Source: Adineta ricciae (Eukaryota > Rotifera > Eurotatoria > Adinetida > Adinetidae). From it: DNA of 64,000 nt. Every line of letters begins with the position of its first letter. Position 1 is the first letter of the stretch. The translations under genes and the position numbers were made by a program. Location: the NCBI GenBank assembly GCA_905250025.1, contig CAJNOJ010000075.1, positions 186,001-250,000 of the forward strand, written 5' to 3'. Positions 12,561-23,916 of the stretch are shown here, in pieces. Under the pieces are notes generated by a model, which did not search any database, was not told the origin of the DNA, and was given only the letters and a program-made list of their open reading frames with translations.

Positions 12561-13051
12561 TTTTCACTCAGATTGGCAAACACATTCAATGAAAACTAAT
12601 TTACAATAAAGGAAAATATGCATTATAATCTTTCAAGCCAAGAGATATAAGTAATATCAGTTGTTCCAATCTCAAGTGAGGTAAAATGATGCTATTGAAC
12701 GATTTCATTCGACTGAATTACTACCAGATGATTTCTCCACATTATTTGACTGCGGAGTAGTATTCCAAATACAAAAAGGTTTTAGCCAATGGAAAAGCTT
12801 TAGTTATTCTAAGAAAAAAGAACATATTCAAATGACGTCCAGTCAGCTATATATAGCTCAATAACGTAATTGAACACGGTATTTGTAAGTATGTTGTCAA
12901 TAAAGCAAAGCTTTCCAAAGTCAAAGGGTAACGTATATGCACGATATGTGATTGAGAAACTACGGGTAATAACACCTGATATTTTGTGATAACCAATATT
13001 CATGAAATTTCATTTATAAGATGTGTTGGATTCGTCCCATGTTGCATGTTT

Positions 13052-13381
13052 TTAACCCTCTGAGAACGGACGACGTATGTATTCGTCTGGGTTGAAATAA
13101 CTCATAATTTATTTCCGTATACTATTCACGATATTTTAATGATCTATGTCGCTATATATATCGTTAATGCATTATACTATCATTCGTATAGTGATCTCTT
13201 TCATCTTCTTTCTTTTTGTAGTTATATTTATCACTTCTAATTTTTCGCTATGTCATAGTCCACCGCTATCGTTTATCGTCTATTTTTATTTATCTTCGCA
13301 CACATTGTCTCAATTGCATCCACCAGAGTGTGTAAAGTCTTGTTTGCTCTATTAAAAATAATCCTGTTCCCAAAGGGTTAA
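13052..13381. mobile_element. piggyBac-type MITE, copy 1
   Basis: A 322-bp body (13056-13377) is bounded by TTAA on both sides (13052-13055 and 13378-13381). The ends are imperfect inverted repeats: CCCTCTGAGAACGG on the left and, read on the other strand, CCCTTTGGGAACAGG on the right. TTAA duplication with CCC(T)n ends is the hallmark of piggyBac elements. There is no transposase frame; the only open frame inside is low-complexity. Confidence 0.75.
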
Positions 13382-14700
13382 TGTTACTAGTGAAATCAAA
13401 TCGTTGAAAATAATTTTAGTAAGAGGCACTATGATTGCGCATCGATTAAGAAATAAAATAGATTTTCAGGCAAATCACATAGGCAATCTGTATTTCAGCA
13501 AAGGAAAACCGATGCTGAAGTACTAGAACAATGTAGTTCCATTCGTTTCATAATTTATTGCAGAAAGCATAGAGTAAAATATTATGAAACCGATATAACA
13601 TAGCACGCGTTACATAAAATACTATCCTCCACAGCCAAATAATACATCAAGTACTATTTTTGCCCTTCGTTGTAACTGCTCGCATTTGTCTATCACAGTT
13701 ATTATATTGTAAAAAACTAATCGGAAGTTAGCTGATAGCAGGACTATGGATGTTTTAAAGTAAGATACTACAGCGTTCTTGTAGATTTCATATTTATCGT
13801 TAAAACCACCTGTTTAGGGATATTGAAAAGCGGTTTAACTTTTCCAATAAGTTAAACGTCTTGTTTTCTAAGAGAATCGATAAAATTTGGTGTTTCGAAG
13901 GTTTTCCACGTTTTCTTATTTATTAAAATACCATACGATAATTAATTCATCAAAATGAATTGACAGCAAATTGTTAGAGCACCTCGACGAGGGAGCTGTC
14001 ATTCTATTTATATGAAAGATAATGAATGTTCTAACTCACCCTTCAACAGAAAAACCAGATACGCAGCTTATGGATACCAATTTAACTTAACTTTAAATGT
14101 TCTAGTTTATGTCACCTCTGCGGTAAACCGCAGCTCATTTTTATAGTTTTTGGTTTTAAAAAGAAATAAAAGATCATGTGACTGTTTTTTTTTCAGATTG
14201 AGAAACGATCATTTTTGTTTTTGTTTTATCTATCGTCGAATAAGATTTGAAAAAAAGGAAACAAACACACTGAGGGATGCTGCATGGATCTCTATCAGCA
14301 AACTATATCGTCGAACTTATTATAATCATCTGTTTTTTTTAACTAAAAAAACGTCAAATGTCGCAAAACAATCAGTGAAAACTGACTGGGTAACATTTAG
14401 TGTTCTCGAAGACAAAACATACATAATTAAAATGGATCTCTAATCTAAGCTGTAGAGTTTTTCATATTCCATCACAATTTTTAGTTAAAAAAATTAATTT
14501 AGAGATGTTAATTCCTTTTGATGAAAATAGAATCGGTTTCCAAAGGAGCCAAAATCATAAAAGATGTCATTGTTTTCAATTTTTTAATTTACCACTGTAT
14601 CTGTGAAAACAGAATTCAATGAGCATGCGTATTCTAACGCCACCTCTCTGCGCACGCCAACAATTCGTAACTGCTGAAATGGTTACACTTCATTTGTTTT
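13382..14700. other. AT-rich non-coding stretch
   Basis: No gene can be supported. A 97-codon frame at 14150-14443 follows a T-rich run and resembles no family. The last 100 bp form the upstream region of the F-box/LRR gene. Confidence 0.4.
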
Positions 14701-14710
14701 CGTCAAAAAC

Positions 14711-14720
14711 ATATATAAAT
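14711..14720 (+). promoter_or_regulatory. Possible TATA box of the F-box/LRR gene
   Basis: TATATAAATA lies about 100 bp before the ATG at 14809/14821. It is a close match to the TATA consensus in an AT-rich background, so the call is tentative. Confidence 0.35.
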
Positions 14721-14808
14721 ACATTACCACCATGAGTTACTACTCATAACGAACAAAACCAAATATTTTTCATCGCTTTCAGTCTCTACGGTACAGTCTG
14801 CTGCACGA

Positions 14809-16839
14809 TTGAAGTACAACATGCACACATTTTCCACATTACCCCTCGAAATTGTTTATCGAATTATGGATCATCAAAATGAACGGACGCTATTTTGTTC
14901 AATGCAAAATATCTGTCGACGGCTCAATCAAATCCTGAGTACTTACCAGCGATATCAAGTAAGTTTACTTGGTATCCTAACATTCTTGTAGACTGTACTA
15001 TACATAAGCTTAATGGTACTTGATGTCGTAGATTCCCTCATAGGAAAACCCAAACTAGTTTCATAATTCATAAACGATTTCCTAGCAAGAGACAACCACA
15101 GCCAGAAGTCATATGAAATCAAGCATTCCATCACTCTCTCCCTTTTATTTTATGTTCGTTGAGGATGCATTCGTCCGATACGCCACCATGAACGAGCAAA
15201 AAGCTTACTTTTACGTTACCGTTTCTGCGTTGCACTACTCAATAAGAAAATTGCATCACTTACAACTTTTGACGGAACTCATCTACTGAAGCAAACAACA
15301 CTGTACAGTTGCTTCACCTATGCCAATCTTCATTCTCAACACCGGTACATCAAGTCCCGCTACTACATTTCAGACTAGTAGGACCTGGATTTCACTGCAG
15401 CGCGTCTTCAAAAGAGAAATCTCAGTAACACCAACAAATATTGAAACTTATCTCCTACTCTTTCCGCTTCAATCCCATCACAGTATTCTCCAGCCTCGAC
15501 TCTCCAAACAGGACTTCTTTCCGCAACAACAACTAGCACCATCATCCACCCGAAGTATTCACATCCACACCCAACTCTTCCTTAAAAATCGACCCCAAAC
15601 ATAACTATTTTAAATCCCATACATACCATCAGAAGTGCAATCAAAGGTTTTATTTACTACTTACGCTTTTCCTCATACATTACTTCCATTCAGACACTCA
15701 CCACACTTGACCTCAGTTGGAACCGAATCGGTGCCGGAGGAGCACAAGACATTGCGGGTGCGCTCCGAACGAATACGGTAATATTCATCTCATTTCATAG
15801 AAGATGAAGCACTCAGTCTATATCACGCCTACAGACACTCACTACACTAGACCTCGGTGGGAACGAAATCGGTGCTGAAGCAGCACAACACATTGCGAAT
15901 GCGCTCCGAACAAATACGGTAATATTGATCTCATTTCGTAGAAGATGAAGCACTCAGTGTATATCACACCTACAGACACTCACTACACTAGACCTCGGTG
16001 GGAACGAAATCGGTGCTGAAGCAGCACAACACATTGCGAATGCGCTCCGAACGAATACGGTAATATTGATCTGATTTCGTAGAAGGTGAAGTACTCAGTC
16101 TCTCTCACACCTACAGACACTCACTACTCTTAACCTCAGTGAGAACGAAATCGGTGCTGAAGGAGCACAACACATTGCGAATGCGCTCCGAACGAATACG
16201 GTAATATTCATCTCATTTCATAGAAGATGAAGCACTCAGTCTATATCACACCTACAGACACTCACCACACTTGACCTCAGTTGGAACCGAATCGGTGCCG
16301 GAGGAGCACAACACATTGCTAATGCGCTCCGAACGAATACGGTAATAATCATCTCATTTCATAGAAGATGAAGCACTCAGTCTATATCACACCTACAGAC
16401 ACTCACTACACTAGACCTCGGTGGGAACGAAATCGGTGCTGAAGCAGCACAACACATTGCTAATGCGCTGCGAACCAATACAGTAATATTGATCTCATTT
16501 CGTAGAAGATGAAGCACTCAGTGTATATCACACCTACAGACACTCACCACACTTCACCTCTGGCGCAACGAAATCGGTGCTGAAGGAGCACAACACATTG
16601 CTAATGCGCTCCGAACGAATACAGTAATATTGATCTCATTTCGTAGAAGGTGAAGTACTCAGTCTCTCTCACACCTACAGACAGTCACTACTCTTAACCT
16701 CAGTGTGAACCGAATCGGTGGTGAAATAGCTCAACATATTGCAGATGCATTGGAAAGGAATATAGTAAGATTGACGCTGTAGTCGAAGAAGTTTGTAATT
16801 TCTGTTTTGTCTCATTCTTAGAGCTCCAAGATGGTATAG
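14809..16839 (+). CDS. F-box-like protein with an array of single-exon LRRs
   Basis: Exon 1 (14809-14958, start at 14809 or 14821) encodes an F-box-like helix set: TLPLEIVYRIMDHQNERTL. Then come eight 84-bp exons, each exactly one 28-residue leucine-rich repeat of the ribonuclease-inhibitor/NLR type (core TLDLGGNEIGAEAAQHIA): 15694-15777, 15835-15918, 15976-16059, 16117-16200, 16258-16341, 16399-16482, 16540-16623 and 16681-16764. All are phase 0, so any number can be joined in frame. The last exon, 16822-16839, reads SSKMV then stop. The exons linking the F-box part to the first LRR (14959-15693) are not resolved; two genes are possible. The protein is expected to bind other proteins, perhaps as a ubiquitin-ligase substrate adaptor (inference). 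Confidence 0.7.
15694..16764 (+). repeat. Tandem array of eight 141-bp LRR exon-intron units
   Basis: The period is 141 bp: an 84-bp exon plus a 57-bp intron. Introns begin GTAATATTGATCTCATTTCG or a close variant and end in CACACCTACAG. They are as alike as the exons, and in places more so. Units 2, 3 and 6 share TAGACCTCGGTGGGAACG; units 1 and 5 share TTGACCTCAGTTGGAACC. This indicates recent duplication or gene conversion of whole exon-intron units. Confidence 0.92.
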
Positions 16840-17284
16840 ATCTGGCTATAAATTCAATCGGAGGGCAAGTGACCGTGGATCTGATGGTTCTTTGTGTTGA
16901 TCAGATCTTTTTCGATTTAGAACTTAGTAGATATCATTTGTTGGGTGATCATCGTGACATTGATGAGTAATAAAGGTATAGAAAGGGAATGTTGTTTTAA
17001 GAAGTGAATGTTGCCTGAATGGTAATGCTTTTGTTCCGTGAGAAATTCATGTGCATCGGTGAAAATGAACGGTTTAGTTACGAAGGTATAACGGAGTAGT
17101 GTTTGGTAGAAGGGACGTCATAGTGCGGTGCGTCTATGAGTGATCCTCTCGGTTTAGAGTTTGTTTCTGACAGGATATGATGGACAAGACAACATTACTG
17201 TAGACAGCTCGACTATATTGGAGATGTAGAAGAATGGGATCGATGATAGTACAGCACGTATGCGGTTCAGATGTTATTTCTACN

Positions 17285-18735
17285 TCCGCCTGCTGGATAC
17301 TCATACTCATCAGCATATTGATAACATTACTGAAGGGAATTTAAGCTAGATGAAAGAATGAAAGTTGGACATGTAACGGCTAGCCGCGAGTGGTCGACCG
17401 GAGGTGAACCGACGAGCGACCGGGAGTTTGTTTTGGGTGGCCTAGAAGAGATAAAATAAGTGTAAGTAAATTGATTTTTGATTGTAAATAGTGGGAAGAG
17501 AGTCGATTCGTAAATCTTTGGAAACAGTGTTCCTTTTGCTCACGTCTTTGGACAAATGAATTGAAAGCAGTTTGGCATGAATAAAGTAGAAAAGAATTAA
17601 AAGAAAAGAATGTGCATAAAAGTGGCTTTCATTCGAAGCGCGTTAGAGTGAGATATACGTTAGAGTTTTTATCTGAGTTTTGTAATTCTTTCAGAACAGG
17701 GTTAGCGAATCCAATAGATGAGCGCTACTTGTTAGTAGTAGCTAACGAAACAATTGTTTATTTTTGACTCAGATTGGCGAACACATTCAATGAAAACTAA
17801 TTTACAATAAAGGAAAATATGCATTATGATCTTTCAAGCCAACAGATATAAGTAATATCAGTTGTTCCAATCTCAAGTGACGTAAGATGATGCTATTGAA
17901 CGATTTCATTCGACTGAATTACTACCAGATGATTTCTCCACATTATTTGACTGCGGAGTAGTATTCCAAATATAAAAGGTTTTTTACCAATGGGAAAGCT
18001 TTAGCTATTCTAAGAAAAAAGAACATATTCAAATGACGTCCAGTCAGCTACATATAGCTCAATAACGTAATTGAACACGGTATTTGTAAGTATATTGTCA
18101 ATAAAGCAAAGCTTTCCAAAGTCAAAGGGTAACGTATATACACGATATGTGGTTGAGAAACTACGGGTAATAACACCTGATATTTCGTGATATCCAATAT
18201 TCATGAAATTTCATTTATAAGATGTATTGGATTCATCCCATGTTGTATGTTTTTAACCCTCTGAGAACAGACGACGTATGTATACGTCTGGGTTGAAATC
18301 AACTCATAATTTATTTGAGCATACTATTTACGATATTTTAATGATCTATGCCACTATATATATCTCGCTAATGCATTATACTATCATTCGTATAGTGACC
18401 TCTTTCATCTTTTTTCGTTTTGTAGTTATATTCATCACTTCTAATTTTCGCTATGTCATAGTCCACTGCTATCATTTATCGTCTATTTTTATTTATCTTC
18501 GCACACATTGTCTCTTGCATCCACCAGAGTGTGTAAAGTCTTGTTTGCTCTATTAAAAATAATCCTGTTCGCAAGGGGTTAATGCTACCAGTGAAATCAA
18601 ATCGTCGAAAATAGTTTTAGTAAGAGGGACTATGAATGCGCATCAATTAAGGAATAAAATAGATTTTCAGGCAAATCACATAGTCAATCTGTGTTTCAGC
18701 AGAGGAAAACCGATGCTGAAGTACTAGAACAATGT
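17285..18735 (+). repeat. Second copy of 12083-13534, flanked by Ns
   Basis: A stand-alone 1451-bp contig between Ns at 17284 and 18736. It aligns along its whole length with 12083-13534. It is probably the other haplotype of that region, misplaced inside the locus. Confidence 0.8.
18253..18582. mobile_element. piggyBac-type MITE, copy 2 (allelic to copy 1)
   Basis: TTAA at 18253-18256 and 18579-18582 bounds a 322-bp body with the same inverted ends as copy 1. It sits at the same place in the duplicated segment, so it is the same insertion seen in the second haplotype, not an independent one. Confidence 0.75.
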
Positions 18736-18736
18736 N

Positions 18737-19305
18737 TTCCGGGGGGAACGAAATCGGCGCTGAAGGAGCACAACACATTGCGGATGCGCTCCGAACGAAT
18801 ACGGTAATATTGATCTCATTTGATTAGAGATGAAGCACTCAGTCTATCTCACACCTACAGACACTCACTACACTTAACCTCAGTGGGAACGAAATCGGCG
18901 CTGAAGGAGCACAACACATTGCGGATGCGCTGCGAACGAATACGGTAATATTGATCTCATTTCATTAGAGATGAAGCACTCGGTCTATATCACACCTACA
19001 GATACTCACCACACTTGACCTCAGGGCGAACCGAATCGGTGCTGAAGGAGCACAACACATTGCTAATGCGCTGCGGACGAATACGGTAATATTTATCTCA
19101 TTTCATAGAAGATGAAGCACTGAGTCTAATTATATCACACCTACAGACACTCACCACACTTGAACTCGGGCGCTACGAAATCTGTGATAGAATACCTCAA
19201 CACATTGCAGATGCATTGGAAAGGAATATAGTAAGATTAATGCTGTGGTCGAAGAAGATTGTAATTTCTGTTTTGTCTCATTCTTAGAGCGCCAAGATGG
19301 TATAG
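18737..19305 (+). CDS. Second LRR-array copy, 5' end missing
   Basis: This starts inside an LRR exon at the N (18737-18803), followed by full 84-bp units at 18861-18944, 19002-19085 and 19147-19230. The terminal exon, 19288-19305, encodes SAKMV then stop. Exons, introns, last exon and the following ~500 bp all match the array at 15694-17283. It is therefore most likely the other allele of that locus, with its upstream part missing. At least four units remain visible. Confidence 0.75.
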
Positions 19306-21300
19306 ATCTGGCTTTAAATTCAATCGGAGAACAACTGACCGTGGATCTGATGACTCTTTGTGTTGATCAGATCTTTTTCGATTGAGAACTTAGTAGATAT
19401 CATTTGTTGTGTGGTCATCGTGAAATTGATGAGTAATAAAGGTATAGAAAGGGAATGTTGTTTTAAGAAGTGGATGTTGCCTGAATGGTAATGCTTTTTT
19501 TTCCTTGAGAAATTCATGTGCATCGGTGAAAATGAATGGTTTAGTTACGAAAGTATAACGGAGTAGTGTTTGGTAGAAGAGACGCCATAGTGCGGTGCGT
19601 TTATGAGTGATCCTCTCGGTTTAGAGTTTGTTTCTGAGAGGGTATGATGGACAAGACAACATTACTGCAGACAGCTCGACTATATTGGAGATGTAGAAGA
19701 ATGGGATCGATGATAGTACAGCACGTATGCTGTTCAGATGTTATTTCTACTAATGCCAATGTGATCAGGGCGTGGTACACTGAATGGCAGCGATTCTACA
19801 TTATAAGAAAGCTGTTGCATGTTTTATTCCAAAGCCTAAATGTATTGATTGTTTGATGAGGAGGTTTGATTTCTTTTTGTGGTTCATTTTTGGAGAGAGT
19901 AGTATTCTTCCGTTATGTATGAGTTCTACGGTGCGTTTGAAAGAAACACTGTTATAAGCTGACTAGAATGACATAGTGAAGAGAGAATAATTAAAAAACA
20001 GCACACCCAATCGTTCTGTTAGATTAATCATCTCCCACCACCAGCGTAGTCTGAAAACAAGTTATTTTGTCGAATATGATCAGCACTATTCACTCTTGAT
20101 ACTTATCCATGTTAAAATATCAGGGAAGTGTTTTTGGAGTACTTTATCGTGGAAAGAGCTTTGCAATATATTTTCGAGCTCGTTTGTATATTATTCTGAT
20201 AACAGGGTTTTGTGTTTATGGTTTGCTTAAATCGAACATCTCGACACTGTTTGAAACGCTCTGAAGTTTGAAGTCGTATGAAATTTAATGATAGGGGCCT
20301 ATTGTACCCTTGCTCTGAGATCTGTCTTTTGAATGATGACAAAGCTGAAACCGCTCAGCTGTGCATAATTCAATATCATAGTCTGTGCGCTAAGATATGA
20401 CATATATATTCGTAGTGTTCTTTAATATTACACTGTAAGAGAACGTACATTTCATTTGGTTTAGATACTTGTCTTTGAGTTCTCTGCACGTATCGGTGAT
20501 TGAAAACTCGCACGAGATGATGATCATTGAACAGAAGTGGATTTTGGCTATCTGGAGCCGCCGCAGACTGAATTTATACATGTAGTATTACTACGTTTAG
20601 AGGTGGATCTAAAATGGTATGTATATAGCCCGCCTGTTTGCAAAGAGNTCTCCCAACGGCGAGCCGTGAGTGGCCAACCGAAGGGAGTTTGACAAACGAC
20701 TAGCCATTGAGGGATGGGGTTTTCAGTCAACCCAGTGAGTTCTCGAGAATTACTCACTGAAAAATAGTTAATCGGTTCGGTTCCTGAAAAAGAACAATCT
20801 CTGTCTTCTATTCACTCTAGTGTATGACATAATGCCATGGTTCAGTTGAGGACTAGTAGAAATCGCAGTGCCTTAGTTGTCTTTCAAAGTGTTTGAATGT
20901 GGTCAGCACTGGGACAATTCTTTCAGAAAAGGGTCAGCGAATCCAAAGGATGAACACTACTTGTTAATATATGCAAACCACAACGTAACCACAACTGCCT
21001 ATCATCATCGGTAGATAATATATTTCTGTTAAAAAAAAACTGGTACATATAGTGTAGCACCCGTCCTGAACGGGTTAATATAGGTATCGTTCAGAGAAGA
21101 TAAACTTAAAGACACGACACTTGAGAAAGTATATCTTGAACGCATTTCTACCTCAAACTTCGAGGATTTTTTAAGATAATTTGAGATTTGTTGCATTTCC
21201 AATTTTCTGGTAGGATCAGATGAATCTTTTTTCTTTTCTGTTTTTTTTTAATATTTTCTTCAGCTAGGTATAGATTTGAAACATTGCTGTCTTTCGATGA
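19306..21300. other. Gene-poor flank of the second LRR copy
   Basis: 19306-19745 matches 16840-17283 (the 3' flank of the first array). Beyond that I see no supported gene. A decayed copy of the dispersed repeat lies at about 20668-20990. A single N at 20647 is a contig join. A short CCTGAACGGGTTAA near 21069 resembles a lone piggyBac-type end but has no partner. Confidence 0.45.
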
Positions 21301-21302
21301 TA

Positions 21303-21519
21303 CCCAGGAAGATGGTTCCCAGCTATGGATCCACACAGAACCTGCTGAAAATCACACCCTTACAAGGGTATTTCGGACGGTTCCGGCAAATTCCAGCCGT
21401 TTTCCGACTGGAACTTACTAGAAGCTAGTCTGAGCCAAGCGGAAAATATCCTGTTCGACATCCTGCTTCCACGCAATTGCCAGAATGTTCTGGTTCCGGC
21501 TCGGATTTTTCGACCTGGG
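21303..21519. mobile_element. CCCAGG-ended element, copy at 21.3 kb
   Basis: It begins CCCAGGAAGATGG and ends TTCGACCTGGG, so its termini are imperfect inverted repeats (CCCAGG/CCTGGG). It is locally GC-rich, with TTCCGGC-type motifs unlike the AT-rich surroundings. It has no coding capacity. The same ends occur at 32338-32533, ~33985 and 35033-35310. Confidence 0.55.
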
Positions 21520-21819
21520 ATAAAGTGAATCAGTTCGAGAAGAATAATAGGAATTTTGACGTGATGATCTTCAAGAAAGAAGAGGAAACCAAATCAAAGA
21601 AGAAAAATCGTCGAAGATTGAACAACAAAAAACTCTTTTAAGAAATTCGTCGATTCTATAAAACATTCACAATGATGATGAAGAAAAAGAATTGATCAGT
21701 TCAATAACCACTCGTAAGTTCTTTTCTCCTTATCGACTAATAAATTTGACAAATTCTTCTCTCAATTCTAACTCTATTTAGTCGAAATAAATCTATTTCT
21801 TTCAGAATCATCGACAACA

Positions 21820-22561
21820 ATGGAGAAGATCGTCGAAGAAAATGCATTGGCAACAGAAATGATGCCGATTATCCTCGAAACCGATCGCTGTCACATCAGA
21901 GACGATGAGAACATAAACAGTGAACAAGAAGATCTGGTCAAATCATCCGTCATTTCTATTCCGTTGGTTCACACTCAACAAACAAATCCCACAACAACAT
22001 CGTCATTTGAACAAATCGTTATTGATGAACTTCGATCGATCAAAACGACATTAAATTCAGTGAATAGAAGACTGACCAATATCGAAAAAAAAACTGATGT
22101 CATTTATGAAATGACGTCAGGGCGAATAGTTATCCCATGTTGCCTATTTTTTAACGATTGCGGTGTAACTGCGCCGCAGTCTTCGCAACCGCGAACTAGT
22201 GCCAAAAAATCTGCGTTGACTGCGACACAGTGCGATCGTAATAGAATACATGCCCTCCATTCTTTAGGTATCACCGGTATTGAAGGATTCTCTTGTGAAT
22301 TTTATCATTATTATGAATATAGTCTACCATTAAACTCTTTGGCTAATGAATTGCAACAACATTATTATAATCGATGAAAATGTTATGACCTATATGTCGA
22401 TATTTCTTTATGTCCTCAAACTATTGATATCAATCTAATGGGTTAGTTCGAACGCTTGACTATTTCTTCTGTTGATATTCTTCTATTTTAGAATCTGGTA
22501 GTTTTCCAGGAACATTTGCCAATCTGACCTCTCCACCTCGTTTTAACCCTAGTACTCCCTA
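21820..22561 (+). CDS. Unknown protein, probably interrupted by a stop
   Basis: A 185-codon frame runs 21820-22377 from MEKIVEENALATEM. A probable coiled coil lies in the middle (ELRSIKTTLNSVNRRLTNIE). Coding-like sequence continues past the TGA at 22375-22377 in the same frame (KCYDLYVDISLCPQTIDIN) to a donor near 22440. After an acceptor (CTATTTTAG, about 22491) a last exon reads SGSFPGTFANLTSPPRF and stops at 22561. The TGA may replace a Trp codon, by mutation or sequence error. No family recognised. An earlier exon near 21570-21640 is possible. Confidence 0.5.
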
Positions 22562-22987
22562 GCCTATTTTTAGCAATAAAAATAAAATAAATTTTGAGAA
22601 AAATATTTTTTCTCTCTTTTCAACAAGCATCTGATTAAAACTGGGTTGTTTCTAAGTATTAGTCAATCAAAAAAGACTAGACTAATAGGTTTTGTTTATT
22701 TAGAATAATTAATACAAAAAACGCGTTTCATACTATGTTGTTTGCATACAGGCTCGGAACATTTTGCGGCATGTGTTAGAAAGTTTTCTGTCACTTGACG
22801 TAAGAAGAACGCCATAGAACATACTTGAGTCATGAAAAGAAATCGAGAATAGTGATAGAAATTGTTTGATTTATTCATAAATACTGATGATAAGAAAGGA
22901 AAGGAAAATATGTGCATAGTAGAATGATATTCTATCAAACATGTATTTCTTTCAAACGAGACAACTATACATTATTTACAATGTCTN

Positions 22988-23267
22988 AATGAAGATGATT
23001 GAACAAAACATGTGCAGAAGCTAATGTTGCATGTCCACATAAATCCATTTCAATTTCAGGTGTAAACCATTTGATGTCATAACTTTCATTGTTGGATGAA
23101 TCGACATTTCGAACGAAAAATGCGGTTTCAGGAAGAAAATTTTCTGCAGCGATTTTTTGTAATAAATTATTGCTCAACCATTTGTCTAATGGACATACTG
23201 CAGCGGGATTTCCTCGGAAGATTTCATCAGTAAAAGCATCTACTTGATAAATTTTTATAGTTTTCAT
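22988..23267 (-). CDS. PhzF-family isomerase-like protein, N-terminal fragment
   Basis: PhzF/diaminopimelate-epimerase-fold proteins are small-molecule isomerases; animal members are poorly characterised. The first ~93 residues carry the family hallmarks: IYQVDAFTDEIFRGNPAAVC, the catalytic-Glu motif LPETAFF, and WFTPEIEMDLCGHATLASA. Family members are about 280-300 residues, so two thirds are missing. The frame is cut by the N at 22987, which is a contig join, so the loss is an assembly effect and not evidence of a pseudogene. The start is the ATG at 23267. Confidence 0.88.
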
Positions 23268-23916
23268 TTGTGAAAGAAATATTTAGTTTTATCTCTTATC
23301 TATTTATTTTCTTTTTATAAAAACATCAGATAACTTGTTAACGCAGTTCTTGAAAGACTAATATGCACGAATAAAATGTCGAGATATCTATTCAAAATTC
23401 GAGTGTTGAAAACAAGGAATGTTAAAAATTATGAAATTTAGAAAGTGCAACATTTTTTGTCTCATCGACTTGAGTCCGTTGGAGGTCATCTGAAAAAGAC
23501 GCTTTTTGGCAGATTTGAATGTAGTCATTGTTGGTTATTACTCATTTATTAGACGTCAATACGTTTTGTAAATACATTGATAATGGAAAGTGAAATCTTG
23601 TTTGATGACACATGTCTTTCTTACCTCGAAATCTCTTAAATATGAAAGGTCAGATATAAAAATATTTAATTATATTTCACATTTCTTAATATTATATACC
23701 TACACTATTCATTTTATGTTTTTCTGCACTTTTTCTCAACAGACAAAAACAAAGTACGAAATATGACCAGCGTTATTCTCATAAAGGACTTCAAACTGAA
23801 GAGTATGAAGTGTGATTGATTTGATTTTGTATTTTAGTCGTATCGTTCAACTGATGATTGTAATTTGATGGTGTAGACAACAAACGAGTTGACAAAGATA
23901 TTGTCAATGTATATCG
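23268..23916. other. Intergenic region between PhzF and the FG-GAP gene
   Basis: AT-rich, no supported gene. It holds the divergent upstream regions of its two neighbours. Confidence 0.45.

Larger units (their letters stand above)
12083..13534 (+). repeat. 1.45-kb segment repeated at 17285-18735
   Basis: This stretch matches 17285-18735 end to end with scattered substitutions and small indels, at a few per cent divergence by eye. The second copy is bounded on both sides by single Ns. That fits an allelic or homeologous copy placed in tandem by the scaffolder rather than a genomic tandem duplication. The segment contains the dispersed repeat copy 2 and a piggyBac-type MITE. Confidence 0.8.

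Noticed and set aside
13146-13355. Hydrophobic 69-codon frame
   Set aside because: It lies wholly inside the piggyBac-type MITE and is AT-driven.
17134-17316. Minus-strand 60-codon frame crossing the N at 17284
   Set aside because: It bridges two unrelated contigs through an N.
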